29,474 nt of DNA from a virus. Below are positions 7,502 through 15,703 of this stretch, in pieces (positions within the stretch are counted from its first letter, which is position 1; each line of letters opens with the position of its first letter). The translations under genes were made by a program, and so were the position numbers. Under the pieces are notes generated by a model. It ran no database searches. It was not told the origin of the DNA and was given only the letters and a program-made list of their open reading frames with translations. The stretch spans positions 1 to 29,474 of the IMG/VR virus record IMGVR_UViG_3300035523_000138; one strand, written 5' to 3'.

Positions 7502-7909
7502 CTAAGCCTCTCTGATCTTGAGCGCTCCAATTGGAATGCGCAGCGCCGGGCCGTTCGCAATGATCTGCTTCGGCACGCTCAGCACAGCCACGCGTCGCAC
7601 TGCGCCGCCTTGCGCGGCCGGCATGCGAATGCCGATGCCGACGATGTAGCCCCACGCCGCAGCGCCGGGCGCAACGAAGACGAGTTCCTGCCCGTTCATC
7701 TTCAGCGCGTCCGCAGCGGCCGGCCAGTTGGCCGCATCGTTCGGCACGCTCAACCGCGCATAGCCCGACGCGCCGACTTCCACACCGCCCGCGCCGGCCG
7801 CGTCGGGCAACGTGGTGAAGCAGGAAAGTTCCAGCGTTGCGGGAGACTCCGAGCCGAATTCGTCATCGAGAATTTCGTTGCAGCGCGTGATCATCTTGAA
7901 GCCGGCCAT
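7502..7909 (-). CDS. Gp80-like phage tail protein
   Basis: A 135-residue protein with the layout of the Gp80-like putative tail-fibre family. It has LELSCFTTLPDAAGAGGVEV, then SGYARLSV, WPAAAD, a conserved middle strand (ELVFVAPGAAAWGYIVG) and a closing LRIPIGALKI. These short, beta-rich proteins sit in tail modules between the tape measure and the host-contact proteins. ATG at 7909 follows GGAGGGTTAGAC, and the gene begins 2 bases after the stop of its upstream neighbour, so they are translated together. The exact place in the virion is not known for the family. Confidence 0.75.
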   Translation of the reverse strand: MAGFKMITRCNEILDDEFGSESPATLELSCFTTLPDAAGAGGVEVGASGYARLSVPNDAANWPAAADALKMNGQELVFVAPGAAAWGYIVGIGIRMPAAQGGAVRRVAVLSVPKQIIANGPALRIPIGALKIREA

Positions 7910-7911
7910 GT

Positions 7912-8673
7912 CTAACCCTCCACGTATCCTGTCGCGAAGCTCAAGTCGTAAGTCATCGCGTCCAGCAGATTCATTTCACCAGCCGTCACTTCTTGCAGAT
8001 GGCACAGACCCTTGTTTGTGCTGTCGATCAGGAGCGCTTGCGACGTGCCCTTGCGATCAACCCACGCCTTCAGTTCGGCTTCGATCGCCTGACGACGCGC
8101 CAGATCGGACGAACCCGTGATCAGCTCTTTGACGGCGGTAACGCTGATGGTTTGCAGGCCCGGCCCGCCAACAATGCGGACGGGAGCGAAGCGGAAGGGT
8201 TTCTTGAAGACGGTGCGATCTTCGACGCCATACCCGACGATGAACGCGCGCGCACTAACCGTCTTAGCGCCAAACTGCAAAGTGCGAGCGATCTCGCCAC
8301 CAACAGAGTAATCGAAAACCAGATCATAATCGATCCACCGGTTCGCACTGCTCTCGTTGAACTTCACGTCAACCAACTTCACATTCGCAAACGATGCGCT
8401 GCCAGCGCCAGCCCAGGTCGCGTCGCCATCGCGCGCGACATCGAGCGTGCCCCGCCTCAGCCGGTAACTCCACAACAGCGTCTGCACGCGATCTTCAACG
8501 GCCTTGCGCGCGTCGTAGGCGTGCTTCGAAGGGTCTGTCACTTCCCAAATGCGCGCGAGCGTGACTTGAAACGTGGCAGGATCTCCGCTCGCGCCGTACT
8601 CAACGCGGAAATCCGTGCCCGTCTTGGTGAGAGTTCCGGAGCCGGTCACGAAGCGGAATTTCAAGCCTTCCAT
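7912..8673 (-). CDS. Distal-tail-type virion protein
   Basis: A 253-residue beta-rich protein encoded directly downstream of the tape measure gene, where siphoviruses of this type usually place the distal tail protein. The start overlaps the tape measure stop (TAATG). The first half has alternating strands (LKFRFVTGSGTLTKTG, ATFQVTLARIWEV) and a central DYDLVFDYSV. The second half has a helix with IEAELKAWVDRKG and ends MTYDLSFATGYVEG. I do not see a definite family motif, so the role rests on position, size and strand pattern. It could be a baseplate-initiating ring protein or another tail-tip component. Confidence 0.6.
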   Translation of the reverse strand: MEGLKFRFVTGSGTLTKTGTDFRVEYGASGDPATFQVTLARIWEVTDPSKHAYDARKAVEDRVQTLLWSYRLRRGTLDVARDGDATWAGAGSASFANVKLVDVKFNESSANRWIDYDLVFDYSVGGEIARTLQFGAKTVSARAFIVGYGVEDRTVFKKPFRFAPVRIVGGPGLQTISVTAVKELITGSSDLARRQAIEAELKAWVDRKGTSQALLIDSTNKGLCHLQEVTAGEMNLLDAMTYDLSFATGYVEG

Positions 8674-11600
8674 TAGATTCCGCCTCCGCGCGCGACGTTC
8701 TCAAGATTGAGCTTCATTTCGATGGCTGCGAGCCGGCTTGTGTTATCGTTGAGCCGCCCTCCAGCCTCCTGAAAACTTGCGGACGCCGCTGCGAACTTGT
8801 CGAGGGCAGCTTCGCAGAAGCCCGCCAGACTTCCGCCGAAAGCCTGCTGCTGCGTAACGAGATCATTGAGCCCTCCGCTGATGTCGGGGAGCTGCGCGCC
8901 GGCCTGCGGCAACGCGGCGGCGATCTGCGCCGTGACGGCCGCGAGCGTCTGCGGAAGCTGAGTCAGCGCCGTAATGAGCGATTGCATCGCCGTGGCGATC
9001 GCGCCGGCCGTCTGCGTTAGCGTGCTGACCTGGGCGGGCAAGTCTTCGGCCTTCGCCGGTTGCCCTGGCGCGCCGGGCTTCGCAGCGTCCGGGCCTGCGC
9101 CGGCCTCCTTCTTCTGCTTCGCCAGCTCGGCTTGCTTCGCTTGCTCTTTCTTGAACTGATCATCGGCGAGCGCCTGAAGGCGGCTGCGTTCCTTCTCCGC
9201 GAGCTGCGCTGCTTCAATTTCAGCTTTTGCCTTGGCCTGCGCCTGCGCTTTCAGGTCTGCGACGTTCTGCTGCGCGGCTTGCCTGTCTGCCTTCGATCCG
9301 AACTTCTGGCCGCGCAAGGCGGCTTGCGCTTGCTCGAAAGCCTTCTGCGCGTCCACCGCTTCCTTGTGCGCGTTCTGAAGCGTTCCACTAAGAGCCTGAT
9401 CTGCCGCCTTCTTGAAATCGTTCAGTCCCTTCGTGTCCGTGATATTCTTGATCTGATCTTGCGCGCCCTTCGCCGCCTCGCGCACGTCCACAACCGCGCC
9501 TTTACCGCCGCGCCGATCCGCTTGGTTCTGCTGCTGCTGCACCCAGTCATTTAGCGCGCCCTTTTTGCGAGCATCTTCCTCTTTCTCTTTGCGCGCTTTC
9601 TCTTCAACAAGGCGGATTTCTTCCATCAAATACTTCTTCGAGATTTCACCGCGTTCGGCTTCACTCTTTGCCAGCGCAAGCTCACGATCGCGGCGCTCTC
9701 GAAGGAGATCGATGTCATCCTGTAAGGAATCAGTGGCAGCGGCGCGCGCAGCCTTCACCGCGTCTTCGGCGGAAACAGCAGCTTCGGCCGCGCGCTTCGT
9801 GGCGTCTTTCTTACGGTTCTCTTCTTCGAGCAAGAGCTTCGCTTCGTCCGCTGCCCACTTCTTCTCGATGTTGGCGCGTTCATCCGCAGACTTCGCGGCG
9901 GCGAGTTCCTTCTCCGTGCGCTGATCGAGAAGCAGAAGTTCATCAATGATCTTGCCGGAGGACTTCGCGCGCGCATCGGCCAAGGAATCCTCTGCGGCCT
10001 TCGCAGCCTCGCCCGTAGACTTCACGCGGTCCTTACGCTCTTCATCCGCGCGGCGTTGTTGCTCGTCTGTCAGCGCGCCCAACTCAGCGGCCTGCTTCCG
10101 AGCAAGCAAGTCTCTATCGACGCCGACAACGCCCTTCAAGTCTTCGGCGTGCCGTTGCTGCATCAGTTTGATGTCGTCATCGAGCGTCTTCGTCGCACGC
10201 ACGCGCGCATCCTCGCGCGCGCGTTCTGCGGAAACAGCGTCAGCGGCCGCATCCTTTTCGATCTTCTTGATCTTGTCGGCAAGGATCATGCGCTGCTGAC
10301 CGATCGTCTTGTCGATGTCAGACATCGCGCCCGCGTGCTTGCCATAATCGGCTTCGAGGCGTTCGAGCGCCGCCTTGTCGTTTTCAGTCTGCGCCCCGCC
10401 GCGCTTCTTGAATTCTTCCATCGACGCCGCGGAGGCGTCCATTGCGTCGCGTTCGGCGGTCTTGCGATCTTGCAGGCTCTTGATGATTGCGGCCGTCTCG
10501 CGTTGCGCGCCGTCGATCATCGCGGCCGTCTCGCCGCTGCGGACTCGCACCATTTCATTGGCCGTCTTCGAAACGAGCGCCGCGAAGTCTTTCTCGGTCT
10601 CCTTCAGCTTTTCGCGGGCCTTGATCGCTCGATCGAGGCGAAAGGTGGACTCATCAAACGCGGCGTTCTCTGCGTTTAGCGCGTCAATGTCTTGTGCAAC
10701 AACCTTCGGTACTCCCGTCCCTTTGTCGCGCGTTGCGAACGCGGTCCATGCCGTGGCCAATGCCATAATCCCGAGCATCAACAGGCCAATGGGGCCTAGC
10801 GCCGTGTAGGCAACCGCCGCAATGCCTTCCAGCGCGCTAATGCCGGCTCCGACTACCAGAACGAACGTATCGATGCTGCTTGTGACCGCCGTCATCGTCG
10901 TCGTGAAGACTCGCATCGCGAGCGGCGCGAGCTGCACGGTCGCAACTAAGCCACCAAGCACAGTTGCAGCGGTAGTGATTGCGCTGGTAAGGGCGGGATT
11001 CTCCTTCACCCATTCTCGCGTTTTGGCAGCCGCGTCCGCAGCGGCTTGAACGTAGGGCTTCACCGCGTCATTAACGAAGCGGCCGATGTCGCTGAAGAGT
11101 TCGGAAACATTCGTCCCGAGTTCTTGCAGAACGCGCGCGAACGTCTTCTCCTGCGCATTCGTGCTCGCGGTGGAAGTTCCCACGGCCTTCGTAATGATGT
11201 CCAGCCGGAGAAGCGCCTTCTCTTGCTCATTCAGAGAATCTAGGTCGAGTCCCTTCGCCCAGGCTGCCTCTTTCTCTTTCGTTTCATCAAGCCCGATGCC
11301 GAACGCCTTCAGGCCGCGCGTGTTGCCCTGAAGCGCCATTTGGATCACGGCGGATGTCTGATCGAAACTTTCGCCAGAGAGTGCGGACAGGGATTGCGCG
11401 AGCTTCACGGTCTGCTGCGTCATATCGAGCGCGGCGCTCTTGCTCAGCCCGAACTGCTGCGCGGTGAACTGCATGTTGACCATGAAGTTCTTGACTTCAC
11501 CGCCGGTACGAGCGAACGCCGTAGCCGTCTGTTCAGCGAACTGCCCCGCCGCTGCGCTCGCTTCGCCGAAGACTTTCGTGAAGCGGCGGTCGATCGATTC

Positions 11601-11795
11601 ATCGGACGCAGCTTCGGCGCTCGCGCGTTTCAGAACTGACGCGAGGCCGTTGCCGAGTTCCGCGAATTTCGAGCTGAGTTGTGTGAGTGTGCCTTGGGCT
11701 GTGGATACGAAGCCTGTGAGACCGCTTCCCGCCTCCGCGAGGCCGGCCTTGTAGTCGGCGAGCGAGAGCTTCAGGTTAAGAAGGAAGTCGCTCAC
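8673..11795 (-). CDS. Tail tape measure protein
   Basis: The longest gene in the window (1040 residues), placed after the chaperone frames as expected. Residues 1-270 hold the FAEQTATAFARTGGEV and QFTAQQFGLSKSAALDMTQQ motifs common in tape measure proteins. About 275-360 contains several hydrophobic segments (AITTAATVLGGLVATVQL, TALGPIGLLMLGIMALATAW) that may enter the host membrane during DNA ejection. About 370-890 is a long Ala/Lys/Glu-rich coiled coil, and the C-terminal 130 residues hold a Pro/Ala linker and more helices. By the usual rule of about 0.15 nm per residue it predicts a tail near 150 nm, which is inference. GTG at 11795 follows GGAGACACC and overlaps the second chaperone frame by 20 bases. 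Confidence 0.92.
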   Translation of the reverse strand: MSDFLLNLKLSLADYKAGLAEAGSGLTGFVSTAQGTLTQLSSKFAELGNGLASVLKRASAEAASDESIDRRFTKVFGEASAAAGQFAEQTATAFARTGGEVKNFMVNMQFTAQQFGLSKSAALDMTQQTVKLAQSLSALSGESFDQTSAVIQMALQGNTRGLKAFGIGLDETKEKEAAWAKGLDLDSLNEQEKALLRLDIITKAVGTSTASTNAQEKTFARVLQELGTNVSELFSDIGRFVNDAVKPYVQAAADAAAKTREWVKENPALTSAITTAATVLGGLVATVQLAPLAMRVFTTTMTAVTSSIDTFVLVVGAGISALEGIAAVAYTALGPIGLLMLGIMALATAWTAFATRDKGTGVPKVVAQDIDALNAENAAFDESTFRLDRAIKAREKLKETEKDFAALVSKTANEMVRVRSGETAAMIDGAQRETAAIIKSLQDRKTAERDAMDASAASMEEFKKRGGAQTENDKAALERLEADYGKHAGAMSDIDKTIGQQRMILADKIKKIEKDAAADAVSAERAREDARVRATKTLDDDIKLMQQRHAEDLKGVVGVDRDLLARKQAAELGALTDEQQRRADEERKDRVKSTGEAAKAAEDSLADARAKSSGKIIDELLLLDQRTEKELAAAKSADERANIEKKWAADEAKLLLEEENRKKDATKRAAEAAVSAEDAVKAARAAATDSLQDDIDLLRERRDRELALAKSEAERGEISKKYLMEEIRLVEEKARKEKEEDARKKGALNDWVQQQQNQADRRGGKGAVVDVREAAKGAQDQIKNITDTKGLNDFKKAADQALSGTLQNAHKEAVDAQKAFEQAQAALRGQKFGSKADRQAAQQNVADLKAQAQAKAKAEIEAAQLAEKERSRLQALADDQFKKEQAKQAELAKQKKEAGAGPDAAKPGAPGQPAKAEDLPAQVSTLTQTAGAIATAMQSLITALTQLPQTLAAVTAQIAAALPQAGAQLPDISGGLNDLVTQQQAFGGSLAGFCEAALDKFAAASASFQEAGGRLNDNTSRLAAIEMKLNLENVARGGGI

Positions 11796-12060
11796 TGAAA
11801 GGTGTCTCCATCTCTGCGATCAACTTTCCAAACTCTTCACCGGGCCACTGAATCGCGGCTCTCAGCCGCATGAATTGCTGCGCGTCACGCCGATCCTGCG
11901 CGTCCAGTAACTTGAAGACATCGATCAGCGAAACCTCCCAGAGCGCTTCGCGAAACGAAAAGCCGAACGCCTTGACCTTGATCGCGGTATCGACGATGGC
12001 CCTGTCTATTTCGTCTTGCGATCTAGCAGGGCCATCCGAGGGCGTATGTTGATGTCCCAC
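11776..12060 (-). CDS. Tail assembly chaperone, second frame (GT-type extension)
   Basis: This frame lies between the first chaperone frame and the tape measure and overlaps both. It is in the -1 frame relative to the first and is open from 12108, just after a stop at 12109-12111, down to 11776. The only formal start is GTG at 12060, which has no ribosome site, so the likely product is a fusion made by -1 frameshifting, as with lambda G/GT. Its content is amphipathic and rich in R, E and aromatic residues (FSFREALWEVSLIDVFKLLD, MRLRAAIQWPGEEFGKLIAE). It adds about 75 residues after the first stop. No canonical X-XXY-YYZ heptamer is visible in the overlap, so the mechanism is not proved. Confidence 0.6.
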   Translation of the reverse strand: MGHQHTPSDGPARSQDEIDRAIVDTAIKVKAFGFSFREALWEVSLIDVFKLLDAQDRRDAQQFMRLRAAIQWPGEEFGKLIAEMETPFSERLPS

Positions 12061-12431
12061 ACCGCGCGCGCGAGCGCTTCGAAGTCGTACTGATTGAGGT
12101 TTGCGACTTCATCCGGGCTTAGTGAGTCTGTGCCCGAGTCCATCGTGTCCGCCAGAGGCCGGCGCGCGAGCGTCGCATCCGAAATCATCTGGCAGGCGCG
12201 CTTCACGTTTTCGTCACTGAGGATCGCGCCCAGGTCGAGATTCTGGAAGGCTTCCAAGCCTTGCGCGCTGAAGTCGATGCTGTCGAGTCCCGAGCGCCCC
12301 AGGCTGGCGAGAAATTCTTTGATCGCGAGAACGTGATTGCGCGTCGGCATCACTGCCCAGGCCGTGACAAGCACGCGGCGCTTGTCGCTGAGCGTCACAA
12401 TCTGTTCGGCGGGTTGTTTTGTGGGTTCCAC
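12006..12431 (-). CDS. Tail assembly chaperone, first frame (G-type)
   Basis: A 141-residue helical, acidic protein directly upstream of the tape measure, following the major tail protein. This is where phages encode the chaperone that coats the tape measure during tail assembly. The likely start is GTG at 12431, because AAGGAG lies 6 bases before it; the open frame extends further upstream to 12569, but that would overlap the tail protein gene and run through a hairpin. It contains PTRNHVLAIKEFLASL (central helix) and SPDEVANLNQYDFEALARAV near the end. Assignment rests on position, length and the overlapping -1 frame behind it, not on a strong motif. Confidence 0.65.
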   Translation of the reverse strand: MEPTKQPAEQIVTLSDKRRVLVTAWAVMPTRNHVLAIKEFLASLGRSGLDSIDFSAQGLEAFQNLDLGAILSDENVKRACQMISDATLARRPLADTMDSGTDSLSPDEVANLNQYDFEALARAVWDINIRPRMALLDRKTK

Positions 12432-12470
12432 TGCGCTCTCCTTGTCCGTTGTCCTGTCCTGAAAAGATGC

Positions 12471-12504
12471 GCCCGGCGCGCCGTCCTGCTTTGACGCGCC
12501 GGGC
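12471..12504 (-). terminator. Hairpin between major tail protein and chaperone genes
   Basis: A perfect 10-bp stem (GCCCGGCGCG / CGCGCCGGGC) with a 14-base loop, followed on the transcribed strand by GCATCTTTTC. It begins 16 bases after the tail protein stop and ends 40 bases before the chaperone start. A partial terminator here would lower the amount of chaperone and tape measure relative to the abundant tail tube protein. It could instead protect the 3' end of the tail tube mRNA. Confidence 0.6.
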
Positions 12505-12519
12505 TTTCCGTGGGGGTTT

Positions 12520-13365
12520 TTAGATGAGGGCGCCGCCAGCGTTGTCGTAGCCGTAGATGCGCAGCTCACCGAAGGGCGCGGTCGGATTCGCGGCGCTGTC
12601 GTCTTGCAGCGTCAACTCAAAATCCATGTTGGAGAATTCCTTCGTTTGCAGATTGAAGTTACCGCCGCCCGCGAGCACCGCCTTGTTGAAAACCAGCTCC
12701 ATGTTCTGGCCAGTTTTCGAGACGATCTGAAGCACGCCACTGACCGCGCGCTCGGGCTTCGTGAGGGGGTTGATCTTCGCGTGCGCGAGCTTGAGGTAGT
12801 GATATGCGGTGTCCGCTGTCACACCTTCACCAACGCGGATCGTCTTGCCCGCCCAGTCGTCAACCAACAGCTCAATGAAGGTCCAGGAGAATTGCCGGAC
12901 AAGCTTGTAGTCCGTATCGAGCACAAGCAGCGCCGCCGTGCCTTCCGTCGTGTCGTACACCTTCAGCGCGGTCTGCTGTGCATCGCTCTGCCGGCCTTCG
13001 GCCAGGCCGTAGCGCGCGCCAGTCTTTCCAGCGACGAAGGTTTCCGCAGCGTGCGCGGCAACGGCATCGGCGGCAACATCAGTCGGCGCGCCGGCCATCA
13101 TGAAACGGGCGATGTTCGCGCGCAGAAATTCCTGTGCGACGAACTTCATCGACATTTCGAGGAGCGACGCGACCTTGCGCAGCTCCACTTCCGCGCCGCT
13201 GCCGGCGTCGAAGATGGAAGCGAAGGTGAGCTTCTCTTCGAACTTCGGCTCCTTGATCGAGCCCAGATATTCCAGCAGGCCATTGGCCTCGCGCAGCATG
13301 ATGCGCACGCCGGCGATCGGCGCAGTCAAACAATCGTACGGGGTGCCCGAAAGAACCTGACCCAT
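12520..13365 (-). CDS. Major tail (tube) protein
   Basis: A 281-residue protein placed between the head-tail adaptor and the chaperone genes, the usual position of the tail tube subunit. It is mixed beta and helix, with central strands (LVLDTDYKLVRQFSWTFIEL) and a C-terminal domain (FGELRIYGYDNAGG). The strand pair ELVFNKAVLAGGGNFNLQ followed by FELTLQDDS is like tube subunits that stack as beta barrels. ATG at 13365 follows AGGAGACAAAC. It is separated from the downstream gene by a strong hairpin, consistent with a highly expressed structural gene. I do not recognise a named family. Confidence 0.65.
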   Translation of the reverse strand: MGQVLSGTPYDCLTAPIAGVRIMLREANGLLEYLGSIKEPKFEEKLTFASIFDAGSGAEVELRKVASLLEMSMKFVAQEFLRANIARFMMAGAPTDVAADAVAAHAAETFVAGKTGARYGLAEGRQSDAQQTALKVYDTTEGTAALLVLDTDYKLVRQFSWTFIELLVDDWAGKTIRVGEGVTADTAYHYLKLAHAKINPLTKPERAVSGVLQIVSKTGQNMELVFNKAVLAGGGNFNLQTKEFSNMDFELTLQDDSAANPTAPFGELRIYGYDNAGGALI

Positions 13366-13374
13366 GTTTGTCTC

Positions 13375-13818
13375 CTAGTCTTTGAATGAGCCGACTCGCG
13401 AAATCAGTTTCGCAAGCACCGTGAAGGCTCTGGGACAAAGCGGCGAGCCAACCCCCGCATCCATCGGCGAAGCCTTCGCGCCTTCCCATTGTTTGCGGTC
13501 AGCTTCGCCATTCACCATCAACCAATCGGCTTGGTACACCTGCGCCAGCCGCACAACGTCGGGCGTCGCGTAGTCAACCTTGCGCGGAAACGTCAGCGCC
13601 TGGGCGGCGACATCCTTGACCGCGTTGTGAAAGCGGTGTGCTTCAATTTCGATGCATGCCCTCAAGAGCGCTTGATCAATCTGCTGATCCGTCTTACCCG
13701 TCCAGCTCGCGAGCCCCATCTGCGCGGCGAGCGTCTTGGCTTCGGACAAGCTGATGTACGAATTCGAGTCGGCACCGCTTTCGGTGTCTTTAAGAATCGA
13801 TTCGTAGGGATCAGCCAT
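13375..13818 (-). CDS. Head-tail adaptor (DnaT-like/gp6-type)
   Basis: A 147-residue head completion protein. The N-terminal pattern SNSYISLSEAKTLAAQMGL followed by WTGKTDQQIDQALLRAC and ALTFPRKV is typical of the phage adaptor family sometimes annotated as DnaT-like. Such proteins form the ring that connects the portal to the tail. ATG at 13818 is chosen because AAGGA lies 8 bases before it; GTG at 13824 is too close to that site. It is encoded directly after the major capsid protein and before the tail protein, the standard place. Confidence 0.8.
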   Translation of the reverse strand: MADPYESILKDTESGADSNSYISLSEAKTLAAQMGLASWTGKTDQQIDQALLRACIEIEAHRFHNAVKDVAAQALTFPRKVDYATPDVVRLAQVYQADWLMVNGEADRKQWEGAKASPMDAGVGSPLCPRAFTVLAKLISRVGSFKD

Positions 13819-13839
13819 CGCCACAGTCCTTTAAGGAGA

Positions 13840-13866
13840 GCGGCCAGCCCGGCGAGAGCTGGCCGC
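13840..13866 (-). terminator. Hairpin after the major capsid gene
   Basis: A perfect 9-bp stem (GCGGCCAGC / GCTGGCCGC) with a 9-base loop, followed on the transcribed strand by TCTCCTT. It sits between the capsid stop at 13893 and the adaptor start at 13818. It may act as a partial terminator or as an mRNA 3' stabiliser that keeps capsid mRNA more abundant than downstream mRNA. Confidence 0.6.
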
Positions 13867-13892
13867 CCAGGTTCCGTTGTGAACGGCTACGG

Positions 13893-14834
13893 CTAGGCCG
13901 TGGCCTTGACGCCGCGAAGCTGTGCGACGGCATTCGTCTTATTCGTGGCCAGACCGGCCATGAACCAGTTCATGTCCGTGGTCTCGAACGCGCCAGCGCG
14001 GCGCGGGGCGCTGAGACTGAAGATGTCCGTGTGGACACCGAACAGCCCGTCAAGGCCGATGCGCGCGGCCGTGATGCGAGAACAGGCCGCGCCGGAATTC
14101 CCGCGCTCTTCATCGAACGGCAGGATTTCCGTATCCACGCCCGTGGTGTCATCCGGCGCTTCGGCGATCGGGATGATCGCGATGCCCTTGTACGTCGGAA
14201 CGAACATGTCGGATGTGATGCCGCCCTGGTTCAGCACAACGTACTTCGCGATGCCGACGTTCAGGCCATCAATCTGCACGGCCAGTGTGCGATTGCAGAG
14301 AATCGCGTTGCAGCCCGGCACCAACGCGATCAGCGCATCCATCATCGCGGCCGTGACCACCGCGCCGTTGTCCCCGGCGTAGATGACCTTCGCCAGATCA
14401 GTGCACAGCTTGTTGACGCCGGTCCACTGAGCACCGCCCGCGTCAGCCTTGTCGCCGGTGAACCACATCCGGTTCAGGCGCGCGCCGATGTCGCGCAGCT
14501 TTTCGGTCATCAGGATGCCGCGAATCGTGCCGCGCGGATCACTGTCGATCTGGTTCACGTCCAACTTGATCGCGCCGCCGGCCGCGCGCTTCGTGAACGT
14601 GTAGTCCGTGATCGGACCGGAGCTTTCAGTGAACTCCGCATTCATCGCGCGGGTTGCGGCCTGCGCGCTGCGGCCAACGAAGTTGGCGATGAAGCCTTGC
14701 CCCTTCTCAGGCCGGAACGGCAGAATCTTCAGCAGCGGCCATCCCGCTTGCAGGGATTCCGTCGTCTGAAGGATGTCCGCCTGACCCTTCGGATCGCTGA
14801 TCGTTTTCGCCCAGTCGGCGAGACTCAACGTCAT
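13893..14834 (-). CDS. Major capsid protein
   Basis: A 313-residue protein between the scaffold-like gene and the head-tail adaptor gene, with the layout of HK97-fold major capsid proteins. The N-terminal arm (MTLSLADWAKTISDPKG) is followed by the FTESSGPITDYTF loop region and a spine helix (EKLRDIGARLNRMWFTGD). The middle holds MMDALIALVPGCNAILCNR, a common P-domain motif (helix then VPGCNAILCN, a strand-turn). FDEERGNSGAACSRITAARIGLDGLFGVHTD continues it, and the C-terminus resembles the major capsid proteins of Mu-like siphoviruses. ATG at 14834 follows AGGAGAATTG. It assembles into the icosahedral shell on the scaffold; no protease gene is recognised next to it. Confidence 0.85.
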   Translation of the reverse strand: MTLSLADWAKTISDPKGQADILQTTESLQAGWPLLKILPFRPEKGQGFIANFVGRSAQAATRAMNAEFTESSGPITDYTFTKRAAGGAIKLDVNQIDSDPRGTIRGILMTEKLRDIGARLNRMWFTGDKADAGGAQWTGVNKLCTDLAKVIYAGDNGAVVTAAMMDALIALVPGCNAILCNRTLAVQIDGLNVGIAKYVVLNQGGITSDMFVPTYKGIAIIPIAEAPDDTTGVDTEILPFDEERGNSGAACSRITAARIGLDGLFGVHTDIFSLSAPRRAGAFETTDMNWFMAGLATNKTNAVAQLRGVKATA

Positions 14835-14901
14835 GATTCAATTCTCCTATTCAGTGCCGGTCCAGACCGGCGCGCCTTCCGTCTCGCCGGACACTCCGGC
14901 G

Positions 14902-15459
14902 TCACTTGCGTTGTGCGAAGTACCCGATCGGTCCGGAAATCTCCGGCGTCTTAGCGGCCTCGGCCGCCGCTTCCGCAGCTTTGCCGCCAGCCGCTGGCAT
15001 CGCGGGATTTGCCCCGACTTCGAAGAGAACGGGGTCGGACGCCTTCAAGGCATCGAAGATGTCCTTGGTCAAACCCGTAACCGTCTTCTTGTCCAGATCA
15101 ACATCCACGGACTTCAGGCGCTCTTCAGCAAGCCGACGCGCCGTATCGATAGCCTTCGGATTCAGGCCGTTCTCCTTGCCAGCCTTCTCGAATGCCGCCG
15201 CGAGAATCGTGTTGCGATCCTTCGTCTTGTATTCTTCCAGCTTGGCCTGCGCTGCTTCTGCGCCTTTGGCCTTCGGTTCGAGGTCTTTGACGGCCGTCGT
15301 CAGTTCCCCGACGCGCGTTTCGGCCGTGGTCAAGCGAACCACAACATCCTTCGCTTCCACGCCGGCCAGTTCGCCCAGCTCTGCCTTCAGAGCTTCGGCC
15401 AGCGGCTTCGTCGCCTCGACCTTCAGCCCAGCCTCGATCAATTCGGAAATCTTCGCCAT
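14902..15459 (-). CDS. Scaffold-like head protein
   Basis: A 185-residue Ala/Lys/Glu-rich protein directly upstream of the major capsid gene. Its main part (about 30-75) is a predicted coiled coil (TTAETRVGELTTAVKDLEPK), followed by a second helical part (LNPKAIDTARRLAEERLKSV) and a Pro/Ala-rich flexible tail. This architecture and position fit an internal scaffold that guides capsid assembly. ATG at 15459 follows GGAGACTGCGAGAC. The family typically lacks strong sequence motifs, so the role is inferred. No serine-protease motif is visible in it. Confidence 0.7.
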   Translation of the reverse strand: MAKISELIEAGLKVEATKPLAEALKAELGELAGVEAKDVVVRLTTAETRVGELTTAVKDLEPKAKGAEAAQAKLEEYKTKDRNTILAAAFEKAGKENGLNPKAIDTARRLAEERLKSVDVDLDKKTVTGLTKDIFDALKASDPVLFEVGANPAMPAAGGKAAEAAAEAAKTPEISGPIGYFAQRK

Positions 15460-15519
15460 GTCTCGCAGTCTCCAGTTCAGCCCACGCAGAAGAGAACTTC
15501 GCTGCGGATGAATACGAAA

Positions 15520-15702
15520 TCAGCCAAACTGAAGCGGGCGGGAGGTGAGGTGATAGCCGTTGCAGACGTCACAGAAATAGGCGCGCAGGCCGGTCAGTCG
15601 CGCGGCGTGCTTCGCCTGTTTGTGTTCGTGAAAGCGGCGCTTGCGGTAGCAGTTCTTGCGCGTAAGTGGCCGGAAGATTCGGCGGGCAAGATCACGATTC
15701 AC
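15520..15702 (-). CDS. Small zinc-binding phage protein (CxxC-HLTS type)
   Basis: A 60-residue basic protein with AYFCDVCNGYHLTS at about 41-54, a pattern seen in many small phage proteins (Cys-x-x-Cys, then His-Leu-Thr-Ser). The N-terminal half is rich in Arg and Lys. The GTG start at 15702 lies one base after the terminase stop (TGA-A-GTG), so translation is probably coupled. Biochemical function is unknown; zinc binding is inferred from the Cys/His motif. Confidence 0.7.
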   Translation of the reverse strand: MNRDLARRIFRPLTRKNCYRKRRFHEHKQAKHAARLTGLRAYFCDVCNGYHLTSRPLQFG

Positions 15703-15703
15703 T

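Noticed and set aside
8974-10809. Several Ser/Ala/Phe-rich plus-strand frames
   Set aside because: They are the antisense image of the Ala/Lys/Glu-rich coiled coil of the tape measure protein.
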